From Euphorbia lathyris (taxonomy: Eukaryota; Streptophyta; Magnoliopsida; Malpighiales; Euphorbiaceae), in NCBI RefSeq assembly GCF_963576675.1, contig NC_088911.1, forward strand, positions 131,567,929 to 131,631,928: a stretch of 64,000 bases of DNA, in the 5' to 3' direction. Shown piece after piece: positions 24,194 to 34,645 of the stretch. The notes beneath the pieces were generated by a model. It made no database searches. It was given only the letters and a program-made list of their open reading frames with translations, and had not been told where the DNA came from. The position numbers were made by a program, and so were the translations under genes. Position 1 is the first letter of the stretch. Every line of letters starts with the position of its first letter.

Positions 24194-24413
24194 ATTTTTT
24201 GTCAAACCGAACCGAATATCGAAATGAACATACAAATAAAATCGATGCCAAACCGAAGTGTTAAAAAGCTGAACCAAAATTCGATATGTTCGATTCAGTA
24301 TACGATTTAAACTGAACTGATACACACCTACCACTAGAGATGTTATTAGTCCATTAGAGATGGTGTTAGCCATGAATCACCTTTTAATGTATCTGCCATT
24401 CCATCATTCCATT

Positions 24414-25009
24414 ATATTGTACAAGCTCGTTTGGTTGATGGAATATGGAGGGAATATAATAGTTATTCCTGAGGATTTCATGTTCTAACATATGGTTCAA
24501 CTTTTTGAGTGAAATAGATATTCCATGGATGCGTATTCATAAATGAGTGAATAGGGAATCATTTATTCAGCCTTGGAATAGTTATTCCTAACCAATATTA
24601 TCCTTAATTTCTAAAATTACCTTCTAGCCAATTACTCAAATCCTATTTTTTTTGGCAAATCCATAATTTATATCATAAAAGAAGTGATAAATGGAAAAAA
24701 CGGGAAAAACGTTAAGGAATGCAAAAATATGAAAACACGGAAAATGCGAATAACGTGAAAACATTACAAAACACAAAAATAAGAAAAATAAGAAAAACGT
24801 GAAAAACACAAAAACGTAAAAAAATACATGAATATCATAAAAAAGTGACAAAACATGAAAAATAAAAAAACGTGAAAAAATCTGGAAAAAAAACGCAACA
24901 AAACGCGAGATGCGAAAAACGCAAAAACGTGAGAAAATGCAAAAAAAAAATATGAAAACCTGAAAAAAACGAAAAAGTGAATAAAAAAAATACATAATGA
25001 AAACTGTTG
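24414..25009. other. AT-rich spacer with AAAACG-type degenerate repeats
   Basis: No gene seen. 24414-24600 has MITE-like text (CTCGTTTGGTTGATGGAATA, and GGAATAGTTATTCCTA at 24576) but no end pair I can define. 24690-24990 is a purine-rich low-complexity array of GAAAAACG, AAAACGTG and AAAACGCG words with no fixed period. Confidence 0.5.
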
Positions 25010-25047
25010 TCTTTAAAGCTGAGAAAACTGATTTAAAAAAAGATATC
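25010..25047 (+). repeat. outer part of the left arm of a split inverted repeat
   Basis: The stretch with AAAACTGTTGTCTTTAAA and AAAAAAAG pairs with the reverse complement of 35162-35212 (ACTGTTGTCTTTAAATACTGG on the minus strand). The arm continues beyond the LTR element at 32094. The LTR insertion therefore cut this arm in two. Confidence 0.6.
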
Positions 25048-25183
25048 TGTTGGCCCAAAATAAAATAAATTTTATTTTTATGTATATGGAAAGCTTATGT
25101 TTAATTTAGGGTATAGTTTTTGTCTAGAAAATAATGAAAAATACACTTGTAAACTAACCGCCAACCGATGAGAAAGTCCGGCA

Positions 25184-25505
25184 CTACGCAGGGCGTGTCT
25201 TCCAATACGCGGGGCGTAGATCAAGCAACCAGAGAATGTCTACGTCAGAAACTCAAATACGCAGCGCGTCCTTCACTTTACGCGGGGCGTGCTTTATTAC
25301 GCAGGACGTACTTGCCAATACGTCATCCGCAGAGTGTTCCAAGGCCCAGGAGCCACAACACGCAGGGCGTATCTGCCAATACGAAGGGCGTACTCCTTTA
25401 CGCGGGACGTGACATCAGAGACGCCACGCGTAAAAATCATCAATGAAACGCACAAAGTCCAGGAGCCACAACACGCAGGGCATAGTACGACATACGCGGG
25501 GCGTA
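25184..25505. promoter_or_regulatory. cluster of TACGC-GGG-GCGTA palindromes in U3
   Basis: Imperfect copies of TACGC(A/G)GGGCGTA lie near 25184, 25205, 25258, 25277, 25296, 25359, 25379, 25397, 25472 and 25492. Each is a small inverted repeat (TACGC...GCGTA). The cluster ends about 170 bp before the TATA box, an enhancer-like position. Function not known. Confidence 0.7.
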
Positions 25506-25601
25506 TCGTCTCTTCCGGAAGCAGTCAATGGCAGTTGAGGAAGTTAAGTTAGTTGGTTAGAGTTAGTTGGAGTTAGTTGGAGTTAGTTGAGTTAGTTGGT
25601 G

Positions 25602-25684
25602 AATAATTACCAAAATACCACTCAATAATTACCAAAATACCACTCAATAATTACCAAAATGCCACTCCAAAATACTATAAATAG
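25602..25684 (+). promoter_or_regulatory. 22-bp triple repeat and TATA box, 5' LTR of LTR-RT A
   Basis: AATAATTACCAAAATACCAC followed by TC is repeated three times with a 22-bp period (25602, 25624, 25646), leading straight into CTATAAATAG at 25675-25684. Probable core promoter of the element. Confidence 0.75.
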
Positions 25685-27016
25685 ACCTCCTCCCCTTCAT
25701 TAAAAATCACACTCAACACACATACAAACCCCTCTCTAAAGGTTACTCTCAATGCTCTCTAGTTTCTAGTTTTAAGTTCTTAGTTCTTAAGTTTAGTTCT
25801 TCAAGTTCTTCAAAGTTCTTCTTTTCGTTCTTCGTTTTTCTTAGCTTCGATTCCATTTTTATCTCTCTTTAGCTCCAATCCAAGTTTCAATAGCCTCTTT
25901 CCAAGTCCTTTCCAATTCAATTTAGCATTCCAAGCCTTCAATTTGCTCAATTCTTAGCTAAAACTCTGTATTCAAATTAATTTTCCAGATTCGTCCAACT
26001 ACTTTCAAAGCCCGATTTCGTCCGTTTAAAGTCGTTTTTTGCTTTTAATCCCTTCGACAAAGTTGTTTCTAACGTCCTGAAGTTCGATCTAGTGTATTTA
26101 TTTGCCCAATTCCGTGCCCAAAAACTCTATTTACAAGCCAAGCTTTCCAGCCCAAATTCTTTTAGACATTCTGTTTCCAGAATTTTCCAGATTCGTCCAG
26201 TTATTTTCAACTCCCAATTTCGTCTACTTAGCATCTGTTTTAGCCTTCGATACCTTATACAAAGTTGTTCCTGACGTCCCGAAGTTAAATTTAGCCTATT
26301 TACTCGTGCAATTCCGTGTTCATAAGCATCCAAACGAGCCTCCCGAAGTTAAGGTTTAAATCTACCCCATTTGCCTACCAACGTTTTGCCATTGCCAAGA
26401 TCATATACCGTACGGGCCCGACCGGTTGCAGCTCTCCAAGGACCTCACGCCGACACCAAAATTCAACATCAATCCGAGATAGCTATTGTGGCTCCGAGTT
26501 TGTTGTTGAATTCCAATTTTATTTTAATTGCATTTCAATTCCTTGTATTTGATTTGTTCTTCCAGTTCAATTGAATTAACTATATGTTTAGTATAGAAGT
26601 TCTTCAATTGTAATTCATTTTTCAATTTCATGCTTACCTCAAACACATGTATTCAAACCTTGATTTACATCAATAAAATACCGAATTTTTACCAAATCTC
26701 GTGTCAATTTCACACTTTAAATTCCTTTATTTTCTCGTCTTCAATTTACCCGCATTAGCTTAAATAAAACAATTTATCTAGCAAAGTTTCTATAACGGCG
26801 CTAGAGACCCAAGAGGAACTTTTTCAATCCTTGCGTCCCTCGCCAATCGTTTCGTTTAGAATTCAAGTTTTGGCGCGCAAATTCCATAAACTTAACCATT
26901 TCAATTGAGAAGTAATCTTCTCTGGCACGCCCGCACCCTAACTCCCACACTCCCAATAAACTCACAATACGAAGTTAGAGGCATCTCCCACACTCCCAAC
27001 TCCTCCAAAAACAAAG

Positions 27017-28329
27017 ATGCCTAATGATGAAACGATAATAGAAAGTCAAGAGCATGGAGGTGAGCCCTATGACTATGATTCTAAGTCCATGCAAGAGGAT
27101 GGCGCCGCTTCCATTGATCTTGATTCGGGGGCAGCATAGAGGAAGCAACTCAACAAGAACCCACTCTAGAAGTACTGCCCATATATGAAAATCCCCAAAG
27201 GTCAATGGGATTTTTATGGAGCCTCGACATGAACGAGAAGGAAGTTGTGCAAACCCAAGATGAGGATGAAGATGTATCTCATGACCTCAATTCAGATTTC
27301 AGCCAGGACGATGATGACCTATCAGATACTCCGAAATCGGGGGGCATCCATGAAACTCCTGTAGAGATTCAAGAAGGAGAACGAGATGTTTCTAGGAGCT
27401 ATGACTCAGAATCCAACGAAGAAGACGATGTTGTGTCTAGTGATCTTGATTCGGGGGGCAGTAAAGAGGAAGCGATTCAACAAGAACCCACTCTAGAAGT
27501 GTTGCCCAGAGATGCAAATACCCCAAAGACAATGGAAGTTCTATGGAGTCCTGACATGAACAAGAAGGCAGTTATACTAGCCCAGAAAGAGGATGAAGAT
27601 ATATCTCATGATCTCAATTCGGATTTCAGTCGGGAGGGTGACGACCCATCAAACACTTCTAACTCGGGAGGCATCCACGAAGCACCTGTAGAAATTCAAG
27701 AAGACGAGGAAGACGTTTCTTGGAGCTATGATTCAGAATCTAGTCAAGAGGATGAGGTATCCAACCCCGGGGGCATCCAAATGGAAGAGGTTCAACAAGA
27801 ATTTATTCCAGAAGAATCTCTCATTCTTGTGAAGTCTTCAAAATCAGAAGATTTTATGAAAAGTTGTGATATCGAAGAAGAAGTGGCTTCAGAAACACAT
27901 GAAGAAGTTTTCTATGATTGTAATGCGCAACTCGGTCATGATGAAGAAAACTTCTATGATCATGGTTTGGGGGGCAGTCAAGATCGAGAGGTTAATCGAG
28001 AATCCACCCCAGAAATACCTCTAATGATTCTTCCAACAACTCATGTTTTTCCAGAGCCTATGATCACCATGAAGTTTGGTAACTCAAATTGGAGATCAAG
28101 TTTGCAATCCATGATTCTACTTGTCATCAGTCTACTTCAGTTGTCCTACCATCCAGACAAGTCACAAGGTTTTTACTTCTTAACCGTGTTTATTCATTTA
28201 GACTCTAGTTTACAAATACTTTTTATTATGCGGAAAGAGAGTCATGAAAATAAGAATCTAGACATGGAAACTCATATCCCTCTTGTAGAGATGTTACTGA
28301 GCATTTTGTTGTATGAGGCGATAACATAA
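27017..28329 (+). pseudogene. unrecognised acidic modular ORF inside LTR-RT A (one frameshift)
   Basis: From ATG 27017 a frame of 40 codons ends at TAG 27137. The downstream frame (ATG 27205, 374 residues, stop 28327) continues it if one G is restored in the G-run 27127-27131, which has 5 G where the matching later module has 6. The protein is rich in Asp/Glu/Ser and built of repeated modules: HDLNSDFS...SGGIHE(T/A)PVEIQE...SYDSES occurs twice, and QQEPTLEVLP recurs. The last ~90 residues change to a hydrophobic/leucine-rich segment (SMILLVISLLQLSYH). No retroviral domain is visible. Possible origins are a captured host coding sequence, a highly diverged gag or an env-like ORF. The module repetition suggests internal duplication. 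Function unknown. Confidence 0.6.
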
Positions 28330-30149
28330 TGTTGTACTTACAACATAGCCCATAAGACCATTTATGGTCAAAATAAGTTGGCATTTTTGCCAGCACAAAA
28401 AAAAAAAAAAAAAAAAAAATATTTCAGTTTTCAAAATAAATTATTTATGTTCATGCTTCCATTTGGTTCATATTTTCTACTTTTGTTTTCGCATCTTCTT
28501 CATTTGCTTCAAACTCTAAATCACAAACCGAAACACTCCGTTATTACCATTTCTAGATCGTATCTACAATCTATTAGTTGATTCCGGTTAATTAAAATAC
28601 CCAAAACCAAGCTTTTGGTAATTATTGATCTCAAAATCATAATTTCCATCAAACAACTGTTCCGATTAGCCATTTTTTCCTAAAATTGATTTCATCCGTC
28701 ATAAGCCCCCTCTTTCTTCAAAACGAATCTCAATTTCTTCGTTGATATCCAAATTATAACTCTCAATTTTTGTTTTGTTCAAAACGATTTCCTATAACCT
28801 CAATCAAACCCACTCAAAAATCAATCAAACACAGACAACTCAAATTTTTCTCTCAAATTCTCTGCCAAAATCGGCCACTTTATCAACTTTTAGGTTCTTA
28901 GAAATCATCTTTAGCATCCAATTAGTTTAAACAAAGTCTCAATTTTCAGAATTCGTTCTTCAATCTCCAGTTCTTCAGAAAAGCTTTCAATTTTCAGAAA
29001 TTTCAAATCCGAAATTCTCTTAGTTTAATCAACCAATTCTCAAATCGTTTCTTGCAATCTCTTAGTTAAGTCAGCAAAATCATTACCCAATCCTCGGTTC
29101 AAGCTTTCTTAGTCTAAACCAAATTTCACCATTGTTATATTCTTCAAAGCTTCAAGCATTTTTTGTGAAACCAAGATCACCGAAACCCCATTTTCGAGTC
29201 ATTCTTAGTTTACACACCTATTCCAAATCATGTTTAGAAACTTTTTATTGATCTCAATCGATTAAAAAGACCCAGAAACAAGCTTTTGAGTTTTTCATCA
29301 TTGAAGAATTCATCAAACAACTTTTCTGGTGAGCCGTTTTTCAAATTTTATTTCGAGTTCGTTAGCCGATCATTTTATCCCAAATTAATTTTAATCTCCT
29401 TATTGACATCAATTCTCGAATTCTCAATTTTTATTTCATAAAAAACGACCTCCTACAGCCTTCAAAATTGCCCTTAAAGTACCCTCCACGAAACAGAATC
29501 AAGCTTTTGGTTTTTTCAACCATCAAACAATTATTCTGCCACACTCATTTTCATAATTTATTCCGACTCCGTTACTCATTATTTTTCTGAAATTCCAGTT
29601 TTAAACCCTTCCTTTGCACACAAACTTTAAATACTGGCCTTTGTTTCGCTCAAATTCGACCTCCTACAGCCCCCAAAATTTAGCCCGAAAGTCTCACGAA
29701 AGCATCAGTTTTGTCACATTTTATTGCTGTTTTGGTGGTAAATTTCTGCTCAAGTCCCTGAACTCTCCGAATTACTTCAAATTCGCCCAGCACTACCCGG
29801 ACAACGCAACAGCCCCCGAGCCGATTTTCTGGAGGTCCAATCCTCAATTTCACGCATCCCAACGACATCAAAGAGATCGGTTAATTTTATTTCATCCCGT
29901 ACATATTTGTTTTTGTTACTTATTTACATTTCTAGTTTTAAAGTTATTATTTCTTTTTAAGTTGTAATTTTCATGCTTTATTATTATTTGCAATACTGAA
30001 AAATAGTTACAAAATCAATAAAAATATAAAAAAAATAAAAAATAAATAAAAAATAAAAAATAAAAAAAAGAAAGAAAAAATCCTAAATACATTCTTTTGT
30101 GTACAAATTTTCAATTTTAGTCAATTTATACACAAAAGAGGGGGGCAAT
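28330..30149. other. untranslated interior of LTR-RT A with polypurine tract
   Basis: Contains a (A)n run of ~23 at 28388-28411 and C/T-rich, T-rich text with no supported gene. A degenerate ~90-bp motif (AAGCTTTTG...ATCAAACAA...TTCTG) recurs near 28605, 29283 and 29493. The polypurine tract AAAAGAGGGGGG at 30134-30145 marks the 3' end of the interior. Confidence 0.55.
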
Positions 30150-32088
30150 TGTTGGCCCAAAATAAAATAAATTTTATTTTTATGTATATAGAAAGCTTAT
30201 GTTTAATTTAGGGTATAGTTTCTATTTTTGTCTAGAAAATAATGAAAAATACACTTGTAAACTAACCGCCAACCGATGAGAAAGTCCGGCACTACGCAGG
30301 GCGTGTCTTCCAATACGCGGGGCGTAGATCAAGCAACCAGAGAAGGTCTACGTCAGAAACTCAAATACGCAGCGCGTCCTTCACTTTACGCGGGGCGTAC
30401 TTTATTACGCAGGACGTACTTGCCAATACGTCATCCGTAGAGTGTTCCAAGGCCCAGGAGCCACAACACGCAGGGCGTATCTGCCAATACGCAGGGCGTA
30501 CTCCTTTACGCGGGACGTGACATCAGAGACGCCACGTGTAAAAATCATCAATAAAACGCACAAAGTCCAGGAGCCACAACACGCAGGGCGTATTAGGACA
30601 TACGCGGGGCGTATCGTCTCTTCCGGAAGCAGTCAACGGCAGTTGAGGAAGTTAAGTTAGTTGGTTGGAGTTAGTTGGAGTTAGTTGAGTTGGTTGGTGA
30701 ATAATTACCAAAATACCACTCAATAATTACCAAAATACCACTCAATAATTACCAAAATACCACTCCAAAATACTATAAATAGACCCCCTCCCCTTCATTA
30801 AAAATCACACTCAACACACATACAAACCCCTCTCTAAAGGTTACTCTCAATGCTCTCTAGTTTCTAGTTTTAAGTTCTTAGTTCTTAAGTTTAGTTCTTC
30901 AAGTTCTTCAAAGTTCTTCTTTTCGTTCTTCGTTTTTCTTAGCTTTGATTCCTTTTTTATCTCTCTTTAGCTCCAATCCAAGTTTCAATAGCCTCTTTCC
31001 AAGTCCTTTCCAATTCAATTTAGCATTCCAAGCCTTCAATTTGCTCAATTCTTAGCTAAAACTCTGTTTTCAAATTAATTTTCCAGATTCGTCCAACTAC
31101 TTTCAAAGCCCGATTTCGTCCGTTTAAAGTCATTTTTTGCTTTTAATCCCTTCGACAAAGTTGTTCCTAACGTCCTGAAGTTCGATCTAGTGTATTTATT
31201 TTCCAAATTCCATCCCCAGAAACTCTATTTACAAGCCGATCTTTCCAGCCCAAATTCTTTTAGACATTCTGTTTCCAGAATTTTCCAGATTCGTCCAGTT
31301 ATTTTCAAGTCCCAATTTCGTCTACTTAGCATCTGTTTTAGCCTTCGATCCCTTATACAAAGTTGTTCCTGACGTCCCGAAGTTAAATTTAGCCTATTTA
31401 CTCGTGCAATTCCGTGTTCATAAGCATCCAAACGAGCCTCCCGAAGTTAAGGTTTAAATCTGCCCCATTTGCCTACCAACGTTTTGCCATTGCCAAGATC
31501 ATATACCGTACGGGCCCGACCGGTTGCAGCTCTCCAAGGACCTCACGCCGACACCAAAATTCAATATCAATCCGAGATAGCTATTGTGGCTCCGAGTTTG
31601 TTGTTGAATTCTAATTTTATTTTAATTGCATTTCAATTCCTTGTATTTGATTTGTTCTTCCAGTTCAATTGAATTAACTATATGTTTAGTATAGAAGTTC
31701 TTCAATTGTAATTCATTTTTCAATTTCATGCTTACCTCAAACACGTGTATTCAAACCTTGATTTACATCAATAAAATACCGAATTTTTACCAAATCTCTT
31801 GTCAATTTCGCACTTTAAATTCCTTTATTTTCTCATCTTCAATTTATCCGCATTAGCTTAAATAAAACAATTTATCTAGCAAAGTTTCTATAACGGCGCT
31901 AGAGACCCAAGAGGGACTTTTTCAATCCTTGCGTCCCTCGCCAATCGTTTCGTTTAGAATTCAAGTTTTGGCGCGCAAATTCCATAAACTTAACCATTTC
32001 AATTGAGAAGTAATCTTCACTGGCACGCCCGCACCCTAACCACACGTGACAAGGTTGAAATTAGCATATTCGCAAAATATCGCTAATA
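30150..32088 (+). repeat. 3' LTR of LTR-RT A (complete)
   Basis: TGTTGGCCC start, palindrome cluster 30293-30613, TATA box CTATAAATAG at 30773-30782. It ends ...CGCTAATA followed by target duplication atatc. The last 48 bp (32041-32088: CACACGTGACAAGG...) match the end of the solo LTR at 50204, which confirms where the true LTR end lies. The terminal CA is TA in this copy. Confidence 0.85.
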
Positions 32089-32654
32089 ATATCATTATAA
32101 CTTTTGGAGGAAGCAGCTTTCACTATTATCAGAAAAGTTGATATTAATTTTTTTTTTTTCCGATAAAAATAGCCCTAACTTTCAATATAACACAATATAT
32201 ATAGTTTTATGTTTTTATTTTTTTAACTTTTAGAACTTTTATCATGTATTTATCAAATACTTATCATCTTTTCCCCACGACATATTTTCTTACAATACTT
32301 TCCACCACAACAGATTTTGTTGGCCAGAACAATGGCAAATTGGCTCTAAAAACAATAATTACCATCCACTTCTTTTCATTTTATGTTGTCGTAGTTAAAC
32401 ACTAGAAAATATTTATTTTTCAAAAAACATAATTCAAGATTTAAGTGTTTGCTAAAAAAAATCCATATAACTTTTATATAATTTTCACCTAAACCAACGC
32501 ATCAGTCAAATATATCTCTTATTCTCTATTAACTAAGGAGTTAGAGCATCTCTAATATGTTGATATTGTTGTCTAGATTGTGAAATTTAGCTAGTCATTT
32601 AAAAAGTGAGGTATTCCAACAAAATGACATGACTCTTTAAAATGTATAACTAAC

Positions 32655-32840
32655 TCGGTGGTTTTCACCTGGTCAGTGACTGACCAAGTAAATTTGGTCA
32701 GTCACCATTAGATCTATGAGGTCTAAGTCTAAGCCTTATGATGATTTTAATCTCCACCGTACAATTTTAACAAGTCTAGATCTAACGATGATTAACCAAA
32801 TTTACTTGATCAGTCACTGACCTGACCAGGTGAAATTACC
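32655..32840. mobile_element. Mutator-like MITE with 10-bp target duplication
   Basis: A 186-bp, almost entirely palindromic element. Both ends carry TTTCACCTGGTCA...GTCAGTGACTG followed by AAGTAAATTTGG in inverted orientation. It is flanked by a perfect direct repeat tataactaac (32645-32654 and 32841-32850). 9-10-bp duplications are typical of Mutator-like elements. Confidence 0.8.
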
Positions 32841-33989
32841 TATAACTAACCATTCTAACATAGATGATGACTAGGAATACCATATGGTGGTGGATCCACA
32901 AATTTTTGAGAGAGGCGAGGTTTTTTTCTAATTGTTTTTTACTAAATGCTTTAAAAAATTATATCTTAACCAAGTTGAAAAGATAATAAATTACTCTAAA
33001 TCAATAAATTACTTTAAACAAATTCAGATGATTAATATATTAATTTAAAGAAGCTCGAAAGCTAACGAAACATCCTATAAGGGATAGGAAATGCCCTTTT
33101 AACAGTGGCGGAACCATGGGGCACGATCTCCCACCGTTTGCGAGAATGCTAATTCTAAACTATTATCCGTGCATTTTTTAAAATTATAAATCTTATCTCA
33201 TTATCTTAATGGATATATTTCTTGAATAACATATACCATCCCATTTAATTCGCAAGTAGCCTTACTCGTTCAGAATCAATAAATAAAATAAATAAATTAT
33301 AAATTCAAGAAAACATAAATTTAACAAATCATCCACAAACTTAACAAACATCCTAAATCACCCAAATTACTAAGAAATTAAAACACAGATAAAATAAAAT
33401 AAATAATAAACAGTTCATTTTAATATGATGTTAGTCTTCATGGCTAGTACCAGATAGCGTTAGCCATATAGCGTGTATCCGAAGGGGACAATTCTATACT
33501 TATCCCTTACCTATTACGGATAATTTTTTAGAATCCATATCCGTTACGGGTAATTTTTTTTTGGAAAACCATATTCATCTTATATTTTTATGTACAGAGT
33601 TTGAGTAATCTCATTAGAATCAGACAATTGGATATTCACAAAAATTATATGTGTTACCATCCATAATGATAACATACCAATTAATGAAAGAAAAGAAGAA
33701 GAAAAGCCCATAGGCCTTATATGGATTCAGCCTTGTTGGGCCTAATATAAGGGTTATAGACTTCAAGTACAATCCTTTGAACGACATGTCGTCTGAATGA
33801 AAATTTTACTGTTCGTATCTAAACGGCCTAGCGTTTTGAAGCTCATCAAAATATGAAAGTCAAAATAATTCAACTCTTAATTTTTTTTTTCAAACCATGA
33901 GGAAATTCTGGAGGGTTCACACTACCACGACGACACTTTTAAGTCATGTTCATATCCAGACTAAGGATCCGTTTGTTTTACAAACTATT

Positions 33990-34118
33990 TATTACTGTTG
34001 TTTACTATTTACCTTTTAAAGTGAAAGATTGTTCCATGTCCAAATTGAGATTCGAACCCCTCACTATTAATTAAGGACAGAACAACCCTACCGCTCCACC
34101 ACATCTTTGGGTTAATTC
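33990..34118 (-). mobile_element. tRNA-derived SINE-like head
   Basis: On the minus strand TGGTGGAGCGGTAGGG (near 34110-34093) resembles a Pol III A box, and GGTTCGAATCT (near 34060-34050) is an almost canonical B box, spaced as in a tRNA. There is no acceptor-stem pairing that would make it a tRNA gene. A SINE head, or a tRNA-like piece of the neighbouring TRIM interior, fits best. Confidence 0.4.
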
Positions 34119-34368
34119 AGTTCTTAATTTTATTCCTATTCACTTCAAGTACACACCTCCACACGCAATGTCCCTTGGGCTTGCAGCGTGCACAACGCAA
34201 ACCCAATTCGCCATGTGATTTAATTTCACAAATTAATGAGATTGTCAGGACTCGAATCATCGACCATTTGGTACAAGCGGCTCTGATACCATGTCATGGA
34301 ACCGTTTGAACTAAAAGCTTGAACTAATAGTTAAGACTCAATTGTAAATCTTATATTAATATCTGACA
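34119..34368 (-). mobile_element. TRIM-like element fragment: one 77-bp LTR, PBS and partial interior
   Basis: On the minus strand 34368-34292 reads TGTCAGATATTAAT...GGTTCCATGACA, a TG...CA repeat of 77 bp with TGTCA/TGACA inverted ends. It is followed at once by TGGTATCAGAGC (34291-34280), the classic primer-binding site complementary to initiator-Met tRNA. Very short LTRs next to such a site are the hallmark of TRIM elements. The second LTR is not found, so this is a fragment. Confidence 0.6.
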
Positions 34369-34509
34369 CAATGCATATCCAATTATTTGAATTTGTACTC
34401 AAACGCTCAATGACCTTTACAAAATTTCCAATCTTTTAATTTGCTTAAATTGTCACTGTTAACCTTTTATTTACACGTGACAGTATTATACACCGCATTA
34501 TTAGTAATT

Positions 34510-34645
34510 GGGTAAATTTCAAATAAAACTCTTGTGGTTTCACTAATTCTCAGATAAATGACTGTGATTTACTATTTTTCAAAGTAAGGACTAAGGTTTT
34601 CAACTTTAGCAAAATAAGGATTTTTTCGATTGATAAGAGTATCTC
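34510..34645 (+). mobile_element. half copy of the foldback element at 40401
   Basis: GGGTAAATTTCAAATAAAAC...GTGGTTTCACTAATT...AAGGA repeats the left arm of the element at 40401-40897. The right arm is missing; the text changes after CGATTGATAAGAG. Confidence 0.6.

Larger units (their letters stand above)
22431..24413 (+). repeat. 3.1-kb tandem unit, copy C6 (internal deletion, tail retained)
   Basis: Starts normally and follows the unit to GAAAGCTAC (24185-24193), 25 bases past the ATG of the 90-codon piece. It then jumps to the tail sequence that in C1 begins at 3288-3291 (TACATTTTTTGTC). The shared TAC at the joint is microhomology. The tail matches C1 until CCATTCCATTA at 24413. About 1.5 kb of unit is missing. 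The 5' half shares private variants with C1 (TTTGACTTTTC, TTTGTCTTTTC, CCCGTAATG). Confidence 0.9.
25048..26942 (+). repeat. 5' LTR of LTR-RT A (3' end deleted)
   Basis: U3 contains about ten TACGCRGGGCGTA-type palindromes (25184-25505), GAGTTAGTTG repeats, three copies of a 22-bp repeat (25602-25668) and a TATA box at 25675. R-U5 is C/T-rich. Homology with the 3' LTR stops at 26942 (CACCCTAAC), short of the true LTR end. Confidence 0.85.
25048..32088 (+). mobile_element. non-autonomous LTR retrotransposon (LTR-RT A)
   Basis: Two long near-identical terminal repeats (25048-26942 and 30150-32088) begin TGTTGGCCC, flanked by the 5-bp duplication atatc (25043-25047 and 32089-32093). A purine tract AAAAGAGGGGGG (30134-30145) precedes the 3' LTR. 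The 3.2-kb interior has no protease, RT, RNase H or integrase. It holds one acidic ORF (27017-28329, frameshifted) and an AT-rich leader-like stretch. The 5' LTR lacks the last 48 bp present in the 3' LTR and no primer-binding site follows it. The LTRs differ at scattered sites, so this is not a new insertion. It must have used enzymes of another element. LTR similarity to the solo LTR at 50204-52083 shows a wider family. Confidence 0.85.

Noticed and set aside
24636..25058. 140-codon Phe-rich minus ORF
   Set aside because: Translation of the A-rich low-complexity array; no real protein features.
25184..25505. CRISPR-like array
   Set aside because: Repeats are short and palindromic with irregular spacing and lie inside a plant LTR; no spacers of constant length and a eukaryotic context.
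25168..25552. ORFs of 87-92 codons over the U3 palindromes
   Set aside because: Repetitive translation of TACGCRGGGCGTA-type repeats inside an LTR; same in both LTRs.
29614..29967. 117-codon ORF in the interior of LTR-RT A
   Set aside because: No domain or repeat links it to gag, and it lacks relation to the acidic ORF; most likely chance in C/T-rich sequence.
34018..34118. tRNA gene on the minus strand
   Set aside because: A and B boxes are present, but no acceptor stem, anticodon arm or CCA-side pairing could be formed.
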